Of a DNA stretch of 64,000 bases, positions 27,139-37,825 are shown one piece after another. A program made the translations under genes and the position numbers. Position 1 is the stretch's first letter. Each line of letters begins with the position of its first letter. The stretch covers positions 682,001 to 746,000 of the forward strand of contig NZ_JAPDRF010000003.1 of the NCBI RefSeq assembly GCF_040706615.1. The letters run 5' to 3'. The DNA is from Lentisalinibacter sediminis (lineage in GTDB: Bacteria > Pseudomonadota > Gammaproteobacteria > Steroidobacterales > Woeseiaceae). The notes under the pieces are model-generated. The model saw only the letters and a list, made by a program, of their open reading frames with translations, was not told the DNA's origin and did no database searches.

Positions 27139-27227
27139 GGCGGCGTAGTCTAGCACCGGGCCGGGGCATCCTCACCTCGCCGACGCGTGCGTTATAGTGG
27201 CCGGCCACGCGAAGTGAGGTGAACGCA

Positions 27228-29312
<2,085 letters not shown>

Positions 29313-29385
29313 TTCGTTCTTTTATGGCCGGGAGGATCGGTCAGTCAGCAACGCCTGCTGACTCGTGCCAAACCTCTCGGCTGCG

Positions 29386-29529
29386 GGCCCGTCAGCGGGT
29401 GGATAAGGGTTGCGGGGTCGTCCGGACCGACTGGAGCCATGACGGCGGGAAGGAGGTCTGGCCGAAGCGAGCGAGGACAGGACGTCCGAGTGAGCGTCCC
29501 AGCAACCCTTATCCACCCGATGACGGGCC
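29386..29529. mobile_element. MITE-like inverted-repeat element, no coding capacity
   Basis: Two 28-bp arms, 29386-29413 and 29502-29529, are reverse complements with one mismatch (core CGGGTGGATAAGGGTTGC / its complement, 18 bp perfect). They enclose 88 bp containing the palindromes GTCCGGAC and GGACGTCC. No flanking target duplication is evident. It fills the gap after the DUF255 gene and could be a non-autonomous transposon remnant or a large cruciform/terminator. Confidence 0.6.
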
Positions 29530-29548
29530 AGCGCCAGAAGAAAGCCGG

Positions 29549-29571
29549 ATCGGGCCTGAAGGCCCTCCTAC
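29549..29571. repeat. REP-like half unit (single hairpin)
   Basis: The 23-bp sequence ending GGCCCTCCTAC forms a hairpin with a GA loop (CGGGCCT-GA-AGGCCC). It matches the unit at 40636-40658 at 21/23 positions, and the two differences are a compensatory base-pair swap within the stem. It lies between the inverted-repeat element and the minus-strand SLOG gene. Confidence 0.6.
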
Positions 29572-29574
29572 CGG

Positions 29575-30075
29575 TCAGCGGGGGAGGTTCTCCAGGAACT
29601 CGCGGACCGCAGCACGCGCCCAGGCCTGGGCCGCCGGATGGCGGCTGGCCCGCGGGCCGGCCACATTCACGGTGCCGATGCCGTGCCCGGCCACGAACTC
29701 GCCGATGCGCCGGGCGGCCTCGGCCGTGTCCATCTCGTGGGCGTCCAGCAGCAGGTAGGGCTTGTGTTCGCGGCGGCAGTAGGCGACCGTCAGTTCGGTG
29801 CCGCCTTCCAGTTCGGAGAAGAAGATTACGACGGTGCCGTCGCTGTCCTGCACATTCTTCAGGGTGCGGGCGGGATAGTCCGCGTCCGGCAGTTCGCGCA
29901 TCGGGAAGAAAGGCGGTATGGCGCCATCCTCGGCCTTGCGGCCCGCGGGACACCAGCCGCCGCAGGGCACGCCGCGGTCCAGCGCCGCGATGAGCGCGCC
30001 CCTGTCCACACCCGTCTGCCCGCCGGAGACGATCCTGATCTGCCGCTTGTTCACGGCACCATGATACGGCCGCAC
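29575..30075 (-). CDS. Circularly permuted YpsA-like SLOG-family protein (putative molybdenum carrier)
   Basis: 166-residue Rossmann-like protein. The N-terminal glycine-rich loop IRIVSGGQTGVDRGALIAALDRGVPCGGWCPAGRKAEDG, with ELEGGTELTVAYCRREHKPYLL later, matches the cpYpsA/putative molybdenum-carrier group of SLOG proteins, which are thought to bind nucleotides or related ligands. The start is uncertain: ATG 30075 lacks a clear ribosome site and a GTG at 30054 is possible. No function is assigned; it is unlinked to molybdopterin genes here. Confidence 0.75.
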   Translation of the reverse strand: MRPYHGAVNKRQIRIVSGGQTGVDRGALIAALDRGVPCGGWCPAGRKAEDGAIPPFFPMRELPDADYPARTLKNVQDSDGTVVIFFSELEGGTELTVAYCRREHKPYLLLDAHEMDTAEAARRIGEFVAGHGIGTVNVAGPRASRHPAAQAWARAAVREFLENLPR

Positions 30076-30099
30076 CGGCCGCCGGCAACAGGAACGGGG

Positions 30100-31053
30100 T
30101 CAAAAAGCGGTGATCTCGATGCCGGTCCTGGGTGTCACCGCTCCCCGGGGCCCGGCGAAGCGCACCGGTACGGACTCGAGCCGCAGCCCGGCGTTGCGCT
30201 GGACGGCGAAGTGCAGGTGCGGCCCGGTGGTGTAACCGGTGTTGCCGGAATCGGCGATGTACTGGCCGCGGGCGACCCTCTCGCCGGGCCTTACCCGGAT
30301 GGAATCCCAGTTCAGGTGGGCGTACACCGCCATGGTGCCGTCGTCGTGGACGATGCGCACCAGGTTGGCCCGCGGCAGATCCCGCTCCCGGTCCGTGCCG
30401 CCGGTGAAGTGCCGGGCCGCCACTTCGAACACGGTGCCCGCACGGGCCGCATAGACGCCCGTGCCGACCGGCACCGCGACGTCCACGGCGTGGCGGCTCG
30501 CGAGGCTGTCGTGGGTGCTCGTGTCCGGCCAGGCCTGAGTGACGCGATGGCGCGTGGCCGTAGCGAACGGGAAGCGATACAGCACGGTCGGATCGTGACT
30601 GGCGGCCGGGTCGCCCGGCAGCGATTCGTAGCGGAAACGGAAACGCCCGGGCATCGCCGGGTCCACGCGGTCCAGGCCGAGCACCACGGAACCGGTGCGC
30701 GCAGGTATGGTCGTTCGCACGTCGCGCTCACCCACCGGCTCGAGGTTGTCGAGATCCATCGCGGCGAGGACGAGCTCCACGGCCACGTGACGGCGATTCT
30801 CGGCAATGACCTCGAAACCGCCGTCGGTCTCACGCCGGCGGATCACCAGGCCGTCGTCCGACGAGGACGCCAGCGGGCGCACCTCCACGTCCTCCGCGGC
30901 AGCGGGACGCCGGTCGGTGTAGACCCATTGACCGTCGTCGCCCCGGTACTTGTACAGCGTATCGCCGGCCGTCGCGGCGGCCGGCAGGGCCAGGGCGAGG
31001 AAAACCACGCCGAGGCCCAGGCGATCAGCCCAGCGGCCGGCGCTCCCAGCCAT
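30100..31053 (-). CDS. Secreted M23 family metallopeptidase with DUF4124 domain
   Basis: 317-residue exported protein. The signal peptide ends near AAATAG, followed by a DUF4124-type segment (YKYRGDDGQWVYTDRRP) and a beta-rich middle. The C-terminal LytM/M23 endopeptidase domain carries zinc-ligand motifs SRHAVDVAVPVGTGVYAARAG and GPHLHFAV. Both histidines of HLH are present, so it may be an active peptidoglycan hydrolase. The start lies within the last 29 bp of the protease gene upstream, implying coupling. Confidence 0.85.
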   Translation of the reverse strand: MAGSAGRWADRLGLGVVFLALALPAAATAGDTLYKYRGDDGQWVYTDRRPAAAEDVEVRPLASSSDDGLVIRRRETDGGFEVIAENRRHVAVELVLAAMDLDNLEPVGERDVRTTIPARTGSVVLGLDRVDPAMPGRFRFRYESLPGDPAASHDPTVLYRFPFATATRHRVTQAWPDTSTHDSLASRHAVDVAVPVGTGVYAARAGTVFEVAARHFTGGTDRERDLPRANLVRIVHDDGTMAVYAHLNWDSIRVRPGERVARGQYIADSGNTGYTTGPHLHFAVQRNAGLRLESVPVRFAGPRGAVTPRTGIEITAF

Positions 31054-33817
31054 CACCGGTGCGCCGGATCTCGTACGCCGGCCAGTATTGCTTGTCGAGC
31101 TTCAGCGTGATCACCTCGACGGCCCGATTCCAGTTCACCGTTTTCAGCCGCACCGACTCCCGGTGCTCCTTGCCGCGGACGGCCTCCAGGAAGGCATCGA
31201 GATCCGGGGTGGGCCGGCCGTCCACCTCGACGATGCGCCGCCCGGCCCACAGGCCGTAGCGCGTGGCCGGCGAGCCGTAACTGAAGTAGGCCACATAGAC
31301 GCCGCTGGGCTCGATGCCACGCTGGGCGGCCATCGCCCGATGCGGCTTCTGCAGCAGGGCGCCGGCCCACATCACGGCCCGGTCGATGCCCGTGCCGTCC
31401 AGCGCGACCGTGGCCACTTCCAGCTCGCGCACACTGTCTCGCCGCCACACGGCGAGCCTGACCGAGGCTTTCTGGGTTGCCCGCTCCACGTCGCGGAAGG
31501 TATTCACCACCTGGTCGTCGATACTGAGGAGGATATCGCCGTTGTTGAGCAGACGGGCGGCCGGCGAGCCGGCCACGAGACGCTTGACCTGCAGGGCGCG
31601 GCGCTGCTCGGGATGGTGGCGCTCCAGCCGCGCCGCCCATTCCTCCGGCAGGCCCAGCTTGCGGGCCGCGGCGAGCGGCAGGTAGGCCAGCTCCGCCTCC
31701 AGCGAATAGAGCGTGCCGCCGGAACGGACCAGATCCACGAATTCCTGTACCAGGTCGGCCGGCACGCCCTTGTTGATCTGGCTGGTCTCCCCGCCACCCT
31801 GATAGGCGAAGCTCGACCACAGCGAAACCACCCGGCCCCGCTCGTCCGCCAGGACTCCGTCCACCTGATCCGGCGCATTCACGACCGTGAGCGCCTCCAG
31901 GTTGGTATCCCTGAAGCGCAACGTACGGGACAGCGGCAGGACCAGCGCATCGACCGAGGCCACCCGGGTCTGCTGATGCACGAGCCGGTGATCCGGCTTC
32001 AGGCCGACCACCCAAACCGGATCGCCCGGCTCGGCCGGCGACGCGTTGAATCGGGCGGACCGGACGGGCGTGTCGCCGATCAGCGCGGGATCGTAGGAGA
32101 CGACGGTCAGGTTGTGCAGCGGATGGACGTACTCCACCCGGCCGGGCACTTCGAGAGAACCGGCGAAGGTAATGTGGACGTCGCCCATCGCCACCGGCAC
32201 CGTATTGCGGTCGACGACGACCAGGCCGCGCTCGGCGTCGACCACGAGGCCGGTGCCGTAGTAGTGCCGTTCGGCGACGCCCGAGATGGTATAGGGCAGG
32301 TCGAAGTTCACCAGCACCAGCGATGGCGACAGCACCTCGGCGCGGCGGTCGTCGTGGGGCGGAAAGCGGGTGCTGGCCACCGCCGGCGGTTCCGGCGGCG
32401 GGCCGGCCGCCAGCTCCCGGCAGGGCCACAGGCCGGTGTCGTCGTCGCGCCTGCAGCGCTTCGAAGGGAACCAGCGCCGGTCGATACGCAGCGAGCGCAG
32501 CTGGCTGGTGCGCGGGTCCTCCAGGCTCACGAAACGGATGGAGGTACGCTCCCCGTCGCCCAGGCCGTCCAGTACGGACTCCAGGTCGTCGAGGTCGCTC
32601 ACGGGCTGCGAATCCAGCTCCGTGATGACCGCTGCACGCGGGATGGCGGAATTGCTGAGCACATAGCCCGGGTTGGCGACGTACACGCCGTCGACCGGGC
32701 GGTTGTAGTGGCGCGCCTGCTGGTAGGAAAGCCGGTGGACCACGGCATCACCGAACTCGATGTACTCGTCGGGCGTGATGGCGTGCAGATCCTGCACGCG
32801 GACGTCGTGCTCGATCACGCTGCCGCCGCGGCGCAGCTCCAGCCGCACGGTCCCGCCCACGCTGTCGTCCAGCACGGTGCTCAATGGCACGAACTCGGTG
32901 ACGATCTCCCCGTTCAGCCGCACCAGCACGTCGCCCACCTCCAGCAGGCCGTCGGCAGGCGAGTCCGGTAGCACTTCGGCCACCGTCAGCATACCGGTCT
33001 GCTCCGGATGCGCCGCCCGCGCCGCGGCTTCCGTCTCCGGGTCCAGCCCGAGCCGGCCGAGTTCGTCGTAGGGCCTGCGCACGAACACCGTCTGCAGCGT
33101 GCCGCGGCTGACGGGTTCGCCGGCGCGGATGAGTTCCAGCGCCCGCTCGATACGGTCCAGCGGCAGGAAGAAACTGGAGGCTGCGCTCGAATTGGCGCCG
33201 GCGTTCAGCGCGACGACGCGGCCTTCGATGTCGATCACCGGCGAGCCGGACGAGCCGCCGGACGTGCCGGACGCCGCCTGCAGATAGAAGGTATTGAAGT
33301 CGTTGTACTTGCCGCGGCCGTACTCGGGCGCCTGGCGGTCGAGCCGGGCGATGGTGCCGGCCAGGATCGAGAGTTGCTCACCGGCGTCGTTGCCTACCAC
33401 GCGGATCTCGCGGCCGGTGCGGGCGCCTGCCGGCGAGAGCTCGAGCTCGGCCGGCTCGATGAAGCGCAGGGCGTCCGGGTCGTAGCTGAAGAATCCGAAA
33501 TCGTGGACGGGATCCCGGTAGACCGGCGTGAGCGGCACCTCCTCGTTATTCAGGAACACGGCCTCGGCCACCACCGGTCCCGGCGTCACCACGTGGCGGT
33601 TGGTCAGGATCAGCCCCCGCTCCGCGTCCACCACGAATCCCGTCGCCTGGGTCGAGGTGTTCCAGTCGGTATCGAACGCGCGGGTGGCATCTACCCGGAT
33701 GGAGACGACCCCCGAGGAGATGCGCTCCAGCGTGTCTGTCCACGCCTCGCGTTCGGCCGCGAACAGGGGCGGCGCGAGGACCAGGGCCAGCAGTGTGATG
33801 ACGGTGATACGCTTCAT
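31025..33817 (-). CDS. Large double-HtrA serine protease with PDZ domains, Nma111-like
   Basis: 930 residues with a signal peptide (LAPPLFA-A), so secreted to the periplasm. The first trypsin-like domain (about 25-230) has a complete triad H75 (TNRHVV), D106 (VHDFGFFSYD) and S190 (GGSSGSPV). PDZ-type regions follow at about 255-345 and 350-450. A second protease-like domain at about 500-690 is degenerate: the histidine position reads DRNTV, the aspartate LHNLTVVSYD, and the serine loop is lost. Further PDZ-like segments occupy about 730-925. This order matches the eukaryotic nuclear protease Nma111/Ynm3 rather than ordinary DegP. Confidence 0.85.
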   Translation of the reverse strand: MKRITVITLLALVLAPPLFAAEREAWTDTLERISSGVVSIRVDATRAFDTDWNTSTQATGFVVDAERGLILTNRHVVTPGPVVAEAVFLNNEEVPLTPVYRDPVHDFGFFSYDPDALRFIEPAELELSPAGARTGREIRVVGNDAGEQLSILAGTIARLDRQAPEYGRGKYNDFNTFYLQAASGTSGGSSGSPVIDIEGRVVALNAGANSSAASSFFLPLDRIERALELIRAGEPVSRGTLQTVFVRRPYDELGRLGLDPETEAAARAAHPEQTGMLTVAEVLPDSPADGLLEVGDVLVRLNGEIVTEFVPLSTVLDDSVGGTVRLELRRGGSVIEHDVRVQDLHAITPDEYIEFGDAVVHRLSYQQARHYNRPVDGVYVANPGYVLSNSAIPRAAVITELDSQPVSDLDDLESVLDGLGDGERTSIRFVSLEDPRTSQLRSLRIDRRWFPSKRCRRDDDTGLWPCRELAAGPPPEPPAVASTRFPPHDDRRAEVLSPSLVLVNFDLPYTISGVAERHYYGTGLVVDAERGLVVVDRNTVPVAMGDVHITFAGSLEVPGRVEYVHPLHNLTVVSYDPALIGDTPVRSARFNASPAEPGDPVWVVGLKPDHRLVHQQTRVASVDALVLPLSRTLRFRDTNLEALTVVNAPDQVDGVLADERGRVVSLWSSFAYQGGGETSQINKGVPADLVQEFVDLVRSGGTLYSLEAELAYLPLAAARKLGLPEEWAARLERHHPEQRRALQVKRLVAGSPAARLLNNGDILLSIDDQVVNTFRDVERATQKASVRLAVWRRDSVRELEVATVALDGTGIDRAVMWAGALLQKPHRAMAAQRGIEPSGVYVAYFSYGSPATRYGLWAGRRIVEVDGRPTPDLDAFLEAVRGKEHRESVRLKTVNWNRAVEVITLKLDKQYWPAYEIRRTGDGWERRPLG

Positions 33818-33968
33818 GAGGCTCCTGATAAGGCTTGCGGCGACGGCTGCGGAAGCGCCGCATTGTGGCAGATCGCAATCATCTGAGTCCGGTACTGGCG
33901 CGCAAAGTTCCGCGCCGCCGGGCAGCGCCGCTGCGCGACACGCGCTCCGGCTCTGCGTTCAGGCCGCG

Positions 33969-35444
33969 TCAGGCCGCGTCAGGCCGCCAGACCAGGTCGA
34001 GTTCCTTGGCCGCCTTTACGTCGTCCAGACGGCGTACCGGCGTCGTGTACGGGGCGCCCTGTACGCGCTCGGCGCCGCCGCTCGACTCCTCGGCGATGGC
34101 GACCATCGCGTCCACGAAGCCGTCGAGCATCTCCTTCGACTCGGTCTCGGTGGGCTCGATCAGCAGGCACTCCGGCACCAGCAGCGGGAAGTACGTGGTC
34201 GGCGCGTGATAGCCGTGGTCGAGCAGCGCCTTGGCGAAGTCCATGGCCGTGACGTGCAGCGTCTTCGCCTGCCGCTTCAGGGTCACGATGAACTCGTGGC
34301 TGGCACGGCGGTCCGGGAAGGCCAGGTCAAAGCCCTCATCGCGCAGGCGCGCCAGCAGGTAGTTGGCGTTCAGCGTGGCGAACTCGGCGATGCGACGCAT
34401 GCCGTCGCGGCCGACCATCCGCATGTAGACGTAGGCCCGGAGCAGGACGCCCGCGTTGCCCATGAAGCCGGACAGCCGGCCGATGGTCTCCGGCAGGTCG
34501 CGCTCGTCCAGCCAGCGGTAGCGCACGCCCGTCGGGGTCTCCTCCCGGCCGACGATGGGGATGGGCAGGTAGGCGGCGAGCCTGTCGCCGACGCCCACCG
34601 CACCGGAGCCCGGCCCGCCGCCGCCGTGGGGCGTGGAAAAGGTCTTGTGCAGATTCATGTGGATGACGTCGAAGCCCATGTCGATGGGTCGCACCTTGCC
34701 GAGGACGGCATTCAGGTTGGCGCCGTCGTAGTACATGAGCCCGCCCGCATCGTGGACGATGCGCGAGATCTCCAGGATGTGCCGTTCGAACACACCCAGC
34801 GTCGACGGATTGGTGAGCATGATGCCCGCCGTCTTCGGCCCCACGGCCTCGCGCAGCGCGTCCAGGTCCACGTCGCCGGTGTCGTCCGTGGGCAGCTCCA
34901 CCACTTTGCAGCCGCACATGGTAGCCGTGGCGGGGTTGGTGCCGTGGGCGGCGTCGGGCACCAGGATCTCGTTGCGCTCGTGGTCGCCGCGGGCGCGATG
35001 GTAGGCCTGGATCATGGCGACGCCGGTGAATTCGCCCTGGGCACCCGCCATCGGCGTCAGCGAGACTGCTTTCATGCCGGTAACCGCCTTCAGCATGTCC
35101 TGCAGCTCGTACATGCACTCGAGGAAACCCTGGCCGTGGGAGGCGTCGCCGTAGGGATGGCGGCCGAGGAATTCCGGCAGCATCGCCAGCGTGTTACAGG
35201 CCTTGGGGTTGTACTTCATCGTGCACGAACCCAGCGGGTAGAAGTGGGTGTCGATCGAGAAGTTCTTCTGCGACAGCCGGGTGTAGTGACGCACGGTCTC
35301 CAGTTCCGAGACGGCCGGCAGCGAGGTGGGCGTCTCGCGCAGGAACTTCTCCGGCAGCGCCGGGCGCAGCCGCTCGCCGGCGGGCGCCTGGGCCTTGGCG
35401 CGGCGGCCCGGCCGCGAGCGTTCGAATATCAGTGTGTCGCTCAT
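33969..35444 (-). CDS. gcvPB: Glycine dehydrogenase (decarboxylating) subunit 2
   Basis: C-terminal half of the split P-protein; the PLP-binding half of glycine decarboxylase. The 491-residue product has LGSCTMKYNPK, PMAGAQGEFTG, and the PLP lysine in HMNLHKTFSTPHGGGGPGSG. With GcvPA it forms an alpha2beta2 enzyme that decarboxylates glycine onto lipoylated GcvH. The 3' end carries a 10-bp tandem repeat (TCAGGCCGCG) spanning the stop codon. It is separated from gcvPA by tpx. Confidence 0.97.
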   Translation of the reverse strand: MSDTLIFERSRPGRRAKAQAPAGERLRPALPEKFLRETPTSLPAVSELETVRHYTRLSQKNFSIDTHFYPLGSCTMKYNPKACNTLAMLPEFLGRHPYGDASHGQGFLECMYELQDMLKAVTGMKAVSLTPMAGAQGEFTGVAMIQAYHRARGDHERNEILVPDAAHGTNPATATMCGCKVVELPTDDTGDVDLDALREAVGPKTAGIMLTNPSTLGVFERHILEISRIVHDAGGLMYYDGANLNAVLGKVRPIDMGFDVIHMNLHKTFSTPHGGGGPGSGAVGVGDRLAAYLPIPIVGREETPTGVRYRWLDERDLPETIGRLSGFMGNAGVLLRAYVYMRMVGRDGMRRIAEFATLNANYLLARLRDEGFDLAFPDRRASHEFIVTLKRQAKTLHVTAMDFAKALLDHGYHAPTTYFPLLVPECLLIEPTETESKEMLDGFVDAMVAIAEESSGGAERVQGAPYTTPVRRLDDVKAAKELDLVWRPDAA

Positions 35445-35463
35445 CGTTGTCCTCGTCCTCGTC

Positions 35464-35973
35464 TCACTGTTCGAAGCCGAGCGCTCTCAGCGCCGCCTCG
35501 TAGTCGGGTTCGTCGCCGATGTCGTCGACCAGCTGGCGATGCACCACCGTGTCGTTCTCGTCCAGCACCAGCACTGCGCGGGCGAAGAAGCCGGCCAGCG
35601 GGCCGTCCTCGATCAGCACGCCGTAGTGCTCGCCGAATCCTTCCGAGCGGATGGCGGACAGCGTCTCCACTCCCGCGAGTTCGCATTCCCGGGCGAAACG
35701 CTGCTGGGCGAAAGGCGTGTCTACCGAGATCATCAGCATCACGATATCCTCGTGTTGCCGCGCGTGGCCGTCGAAGACCTGCACGGACTGTCCGCACACC
35801 GGCGTGTCGATGCTCGGGAAAATGTTCAGAACCTTGCGCCGTCCCTGCCAGTGGGAGAGGTGCAGGTTGCGAAGGTCGCCGTCCACGAGCCGGAAGTCGG
35901 GTGCCCGCGACCCGACGGCGGGGAGATCGCCGGCCGTGTTCCAGCGCTTGCCGCGGAAGGTGACGCCCGCCAT
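35464..35973 (-). CDS. tpx: Thiol peroxidase Tpx (atypical 2-Cys peroxiredoxin)
   Basis: 169-residue peroxiredoxin with peroxidatic C60 in SIDTPVCGQSV and resolving C97 in ARECELAG, both in the Tpx positions. It reduces lipid and other hydroperoxides using thioredoxin. It is sandwiched between gcvPA (3-bp gap) and gcvPB (19-bp gap), so it should be co-expressed with the glycine cleavage system and thus be under glycine-riboswitch control. Confidence 0.95.
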   Translation of the reverse strand: MAGVTFRGKRWNTAGDLPAVGSRAPDFRLVDGDLRNLHLSHWQGRRKVLNIFPSIDTPVCGQSVQVFDGHARQHEDIVMLMISVDTPFAQQRFARECELAGVETLSAIRSEGFGEHYGVLIEDGPLAGFFARAVLVLDENDTVVHRQLVDDIGDEPDYEAALRALGFEQ

Positions 35974-35976
35974 CGT

Positions 35977-37359
35977 TCAGCCGGCGGCCCGCGCCGCGCT
36001 TCCGGCGCCGAGCACGTCGGCCATCGCCCCGGCGTAACGGCGGATGTCCCCGTCGGTCTTGGTCTCGGTGGCGCACACCAGGAGCACGTCGCCCAGCTCG
36101 GGATAGTCTGCGCTCACGTCGTAGCCGCCGAGCACACCGCGGGCGGACAGATCGGCCAGCACCGGCGCCACGGGCCGATCCAGTCTGAGCAGGGCCTCGT
36201 GGAAGTACGGCGTGTCGAACGCACTCTCGACACCGTCGATGGCGGTCAGCGCATCGCACAGCGCTGCCGTGCGGTCATGGCACTCGGTGGCCACCCGGGC
36301 CAGGCCGTCCTCGCCCAGCAGCGACAGATAGATCGTGGCCGCCGTCACCATCAGCCCCTGGTTGGTGCAGATGTTGGAGGTCGCCTTGGAGCGGCGGATG
36401 TGCTGCTCACGGGCCTGCAGCGTCAGTGTGAAACCCGGCTTGCCGTCCAGGTCCACGGTGCGCCCGACGATGCGGCCGGGCATCTGCCGCACGAACTTCT
36501 TGCGCACGGTCATGAAGCCGAAGTAGGGGCCGCCCGAGGACAGCGGCACGCCGAGGGGCTGGCCCTCGCCGCAGACGATGTCCGCGCCCTCCTCGCCCCA
36601 TTCGCCGGGCGGCCTCAGTACCGCCAGCGAGGTGGGGTTCACCACGGCGATCACCAGCGCGCCGAGTGCCCGGGCCCGATCGGTCAGCTCGTCCATGTCT
36701 TCCAGCGTGCCGAGGAAGGACGGCTGCTGGATGACCACGGCCACCGGCGGCTCGCCCGCTTCGGCCAGTGCTTCCAGCCGGGTGAGGCCGGTGGCGGGAT
36801 CCAGGGGCAGATAATCGAACTCCAGTCCCTGTGTGCCGGCGATCGCCTCTGCGACCTTGCGATAGACCGGGTTCACGCCGGCGGCCAGCAGCACGCGCCG
36901 GGATTTCGCCCTGCGGTTGGCGCGCACGGCCATCAGGGCCGCCTCGGCGAGTGCCGAGGCGCCGTCGTAAAGCGAGGCATTGGAGACGTCCATGCCCGTG
37001 AGGCCTGCCATCATGGTCTGGTATTCATAGATCACCTGCAGCGTGCCCTGACTCGCCTCCGCCTGATAGGGCGTATAGGCACTGTAGAACTCGCCGCGGG
37101 TGGTGACCTCCCAGACCGCCGCCGGGATGTGATGCTCGTAGGCGCCGGCGCCGATGAAGCATAGCGGCGAGCCGTCCCGCGCCGCGCGCTCACGCATCAG
37201 CCGGCTCACTTCCATCTCGCTCAGCGCGTCCGGGACGCCGGGCAGCGCGTCGATGACCAGCTCTGCCGGGATCTCCTCGAACAGCCGCTCGATGGAATCC
37301 ACGCCGATGGCGTCCAGCATCGCGCGTATGTCTTCCTCAGTATGCGGGATGAAAGGCAT
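35977..37359 (-). CDS. gcvPA: Glycine dehydrogenase (decarboxylating) subunit 1
   Basis: N-terminal half of the split P-protein, 460 residues, starting MPFIPHTEEDIRAMLDAIGV as is usual for this subunit. Characteristic segments are FIGAGAYEHHIPAAVWEV, YTPYQAEASQGTLQ and NASLYDGASALAEAALMA. It lacks the PLP lysine, which resides in GcvPB. The gene lies 15 bp after gcvH on the minus strand. Confidence 0.97.
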   Translation of the reverse strand: MPFIPHTEEDIRAMLDAIGVDSIERLFEEIPAELVIDALPGVPDALSEMEVSRLMRERAARDGSPLCFIGAGAYEHHIPAAVWEVTTRGEFYSAYTPYQAEASQGTLQVIYEYQTMMAGLTGMDVSNASLYDGASALAEAALMAVRANRRAKSRRVLLAAGVNPVYRKVAEAIAGTQGLEFDYLPLDPATGLTRLEALAEAGEPPVAVVIQQPSFLGTLEDMDELTDRARALGALVIAVVNPTSLAVLRPPGEWGEEGADIVCGEGQPLGVPLSSGGPYFGFMTVRKKFVRQMPGRIVGRTVDLDGKPGFTLTLQAREQHIRRSKATSNICTNQGLMVTAATIYLSLLGEDGLARVATECHDRTAALCDALTAIDGVESAFDTPYFHEALLRLDRPVAPVLADLSARGVLGGYDVSADYPELGDVLLVCATETKTDGDIRRYAGAMADVLGAGSAARAAG

Positions 37360-37374
37360 CTTCGTCTCCGTTGC

Positions 37375-37770
37375 TCAGTCTTCCGCCTCGGCCAGCAGCT
37401 GTTCGTACGCTTCCGCGTCCATCAGGTCGTCCAGTGCCGCCGGCGATGCGGGCGTGAGCCGCGCGATCCAGCCGTCGCCGTAGGGGTCGCTGTTCACCTT
37501 CTCCGGCTCGTCCGCCAGCGTGCCGTTGACCTCGTCCACAGTGCATTCGAACGGCGCATAGACATCCGATGCGGCCTTCACCGACTCCACCACCGCAATG
37601 CCGTCGCCCGTCCCGGCGCTGTCACCCTGCTCGGGCAGTTCGACGAAGACCAGGTCGCCCAGCGACTCCTGGGCGTGATCCGTTATCCCGAGGGTCACGG
37701 AGCCGTCGTCCTCGAGGCGGATCCACTCGTGGTCTTTCGTATATTTCAGGTCGCCGGGTACTTCGCTCAT
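37375..37770 (-). CDS. gcvH: Glycine cleavage system H protein
   Basis: 131-residue lipoyl carrier shuttling the aminomethyl group between P, T and L proteins. K65 in VVESVKAASDV is the lipoylation site, a target for LipB encoded at 11.2 kb. KYTKDHEWIRLEDDG and GITDHAQESLGDLVFVELP are typical. It follows gcvT by 55 bp and precedes gcvPA. Confidence 0.98.
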   Translation of the reverse strand: MSEVPGDLKYTKDHEWIRLEDDGSVTLGITDHAQESLGDLVFVELPEQGDSAGTGDGIAVVESVKAASDVYAPFECTVDEVNGTLADEPEKVNSDPYGDGWIARLTPASPAALDDLMDAEAYEQLLAEAED

Positions 37771-37825
37771 CTCTCTTCCTCCTGGCCGGCGTGTCGCCGG
37801 ATGTCGTCTGGTCCGAATAGCGCTG

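Noticed and set aside
30950..32971. 673-codon plus-strand frame opposite the large protease
   Set aside because: Antisense to the Nma111-like gene, whose catalytic motifs, signal peptide and ribosome site are clear.
33959..33985. 10-bp tandem repeat at the gcvPB 3' end
   Set aside because: Only about two and a half copies of TCAGGCCGCG; it places alternative stop codons but no further function is evident.
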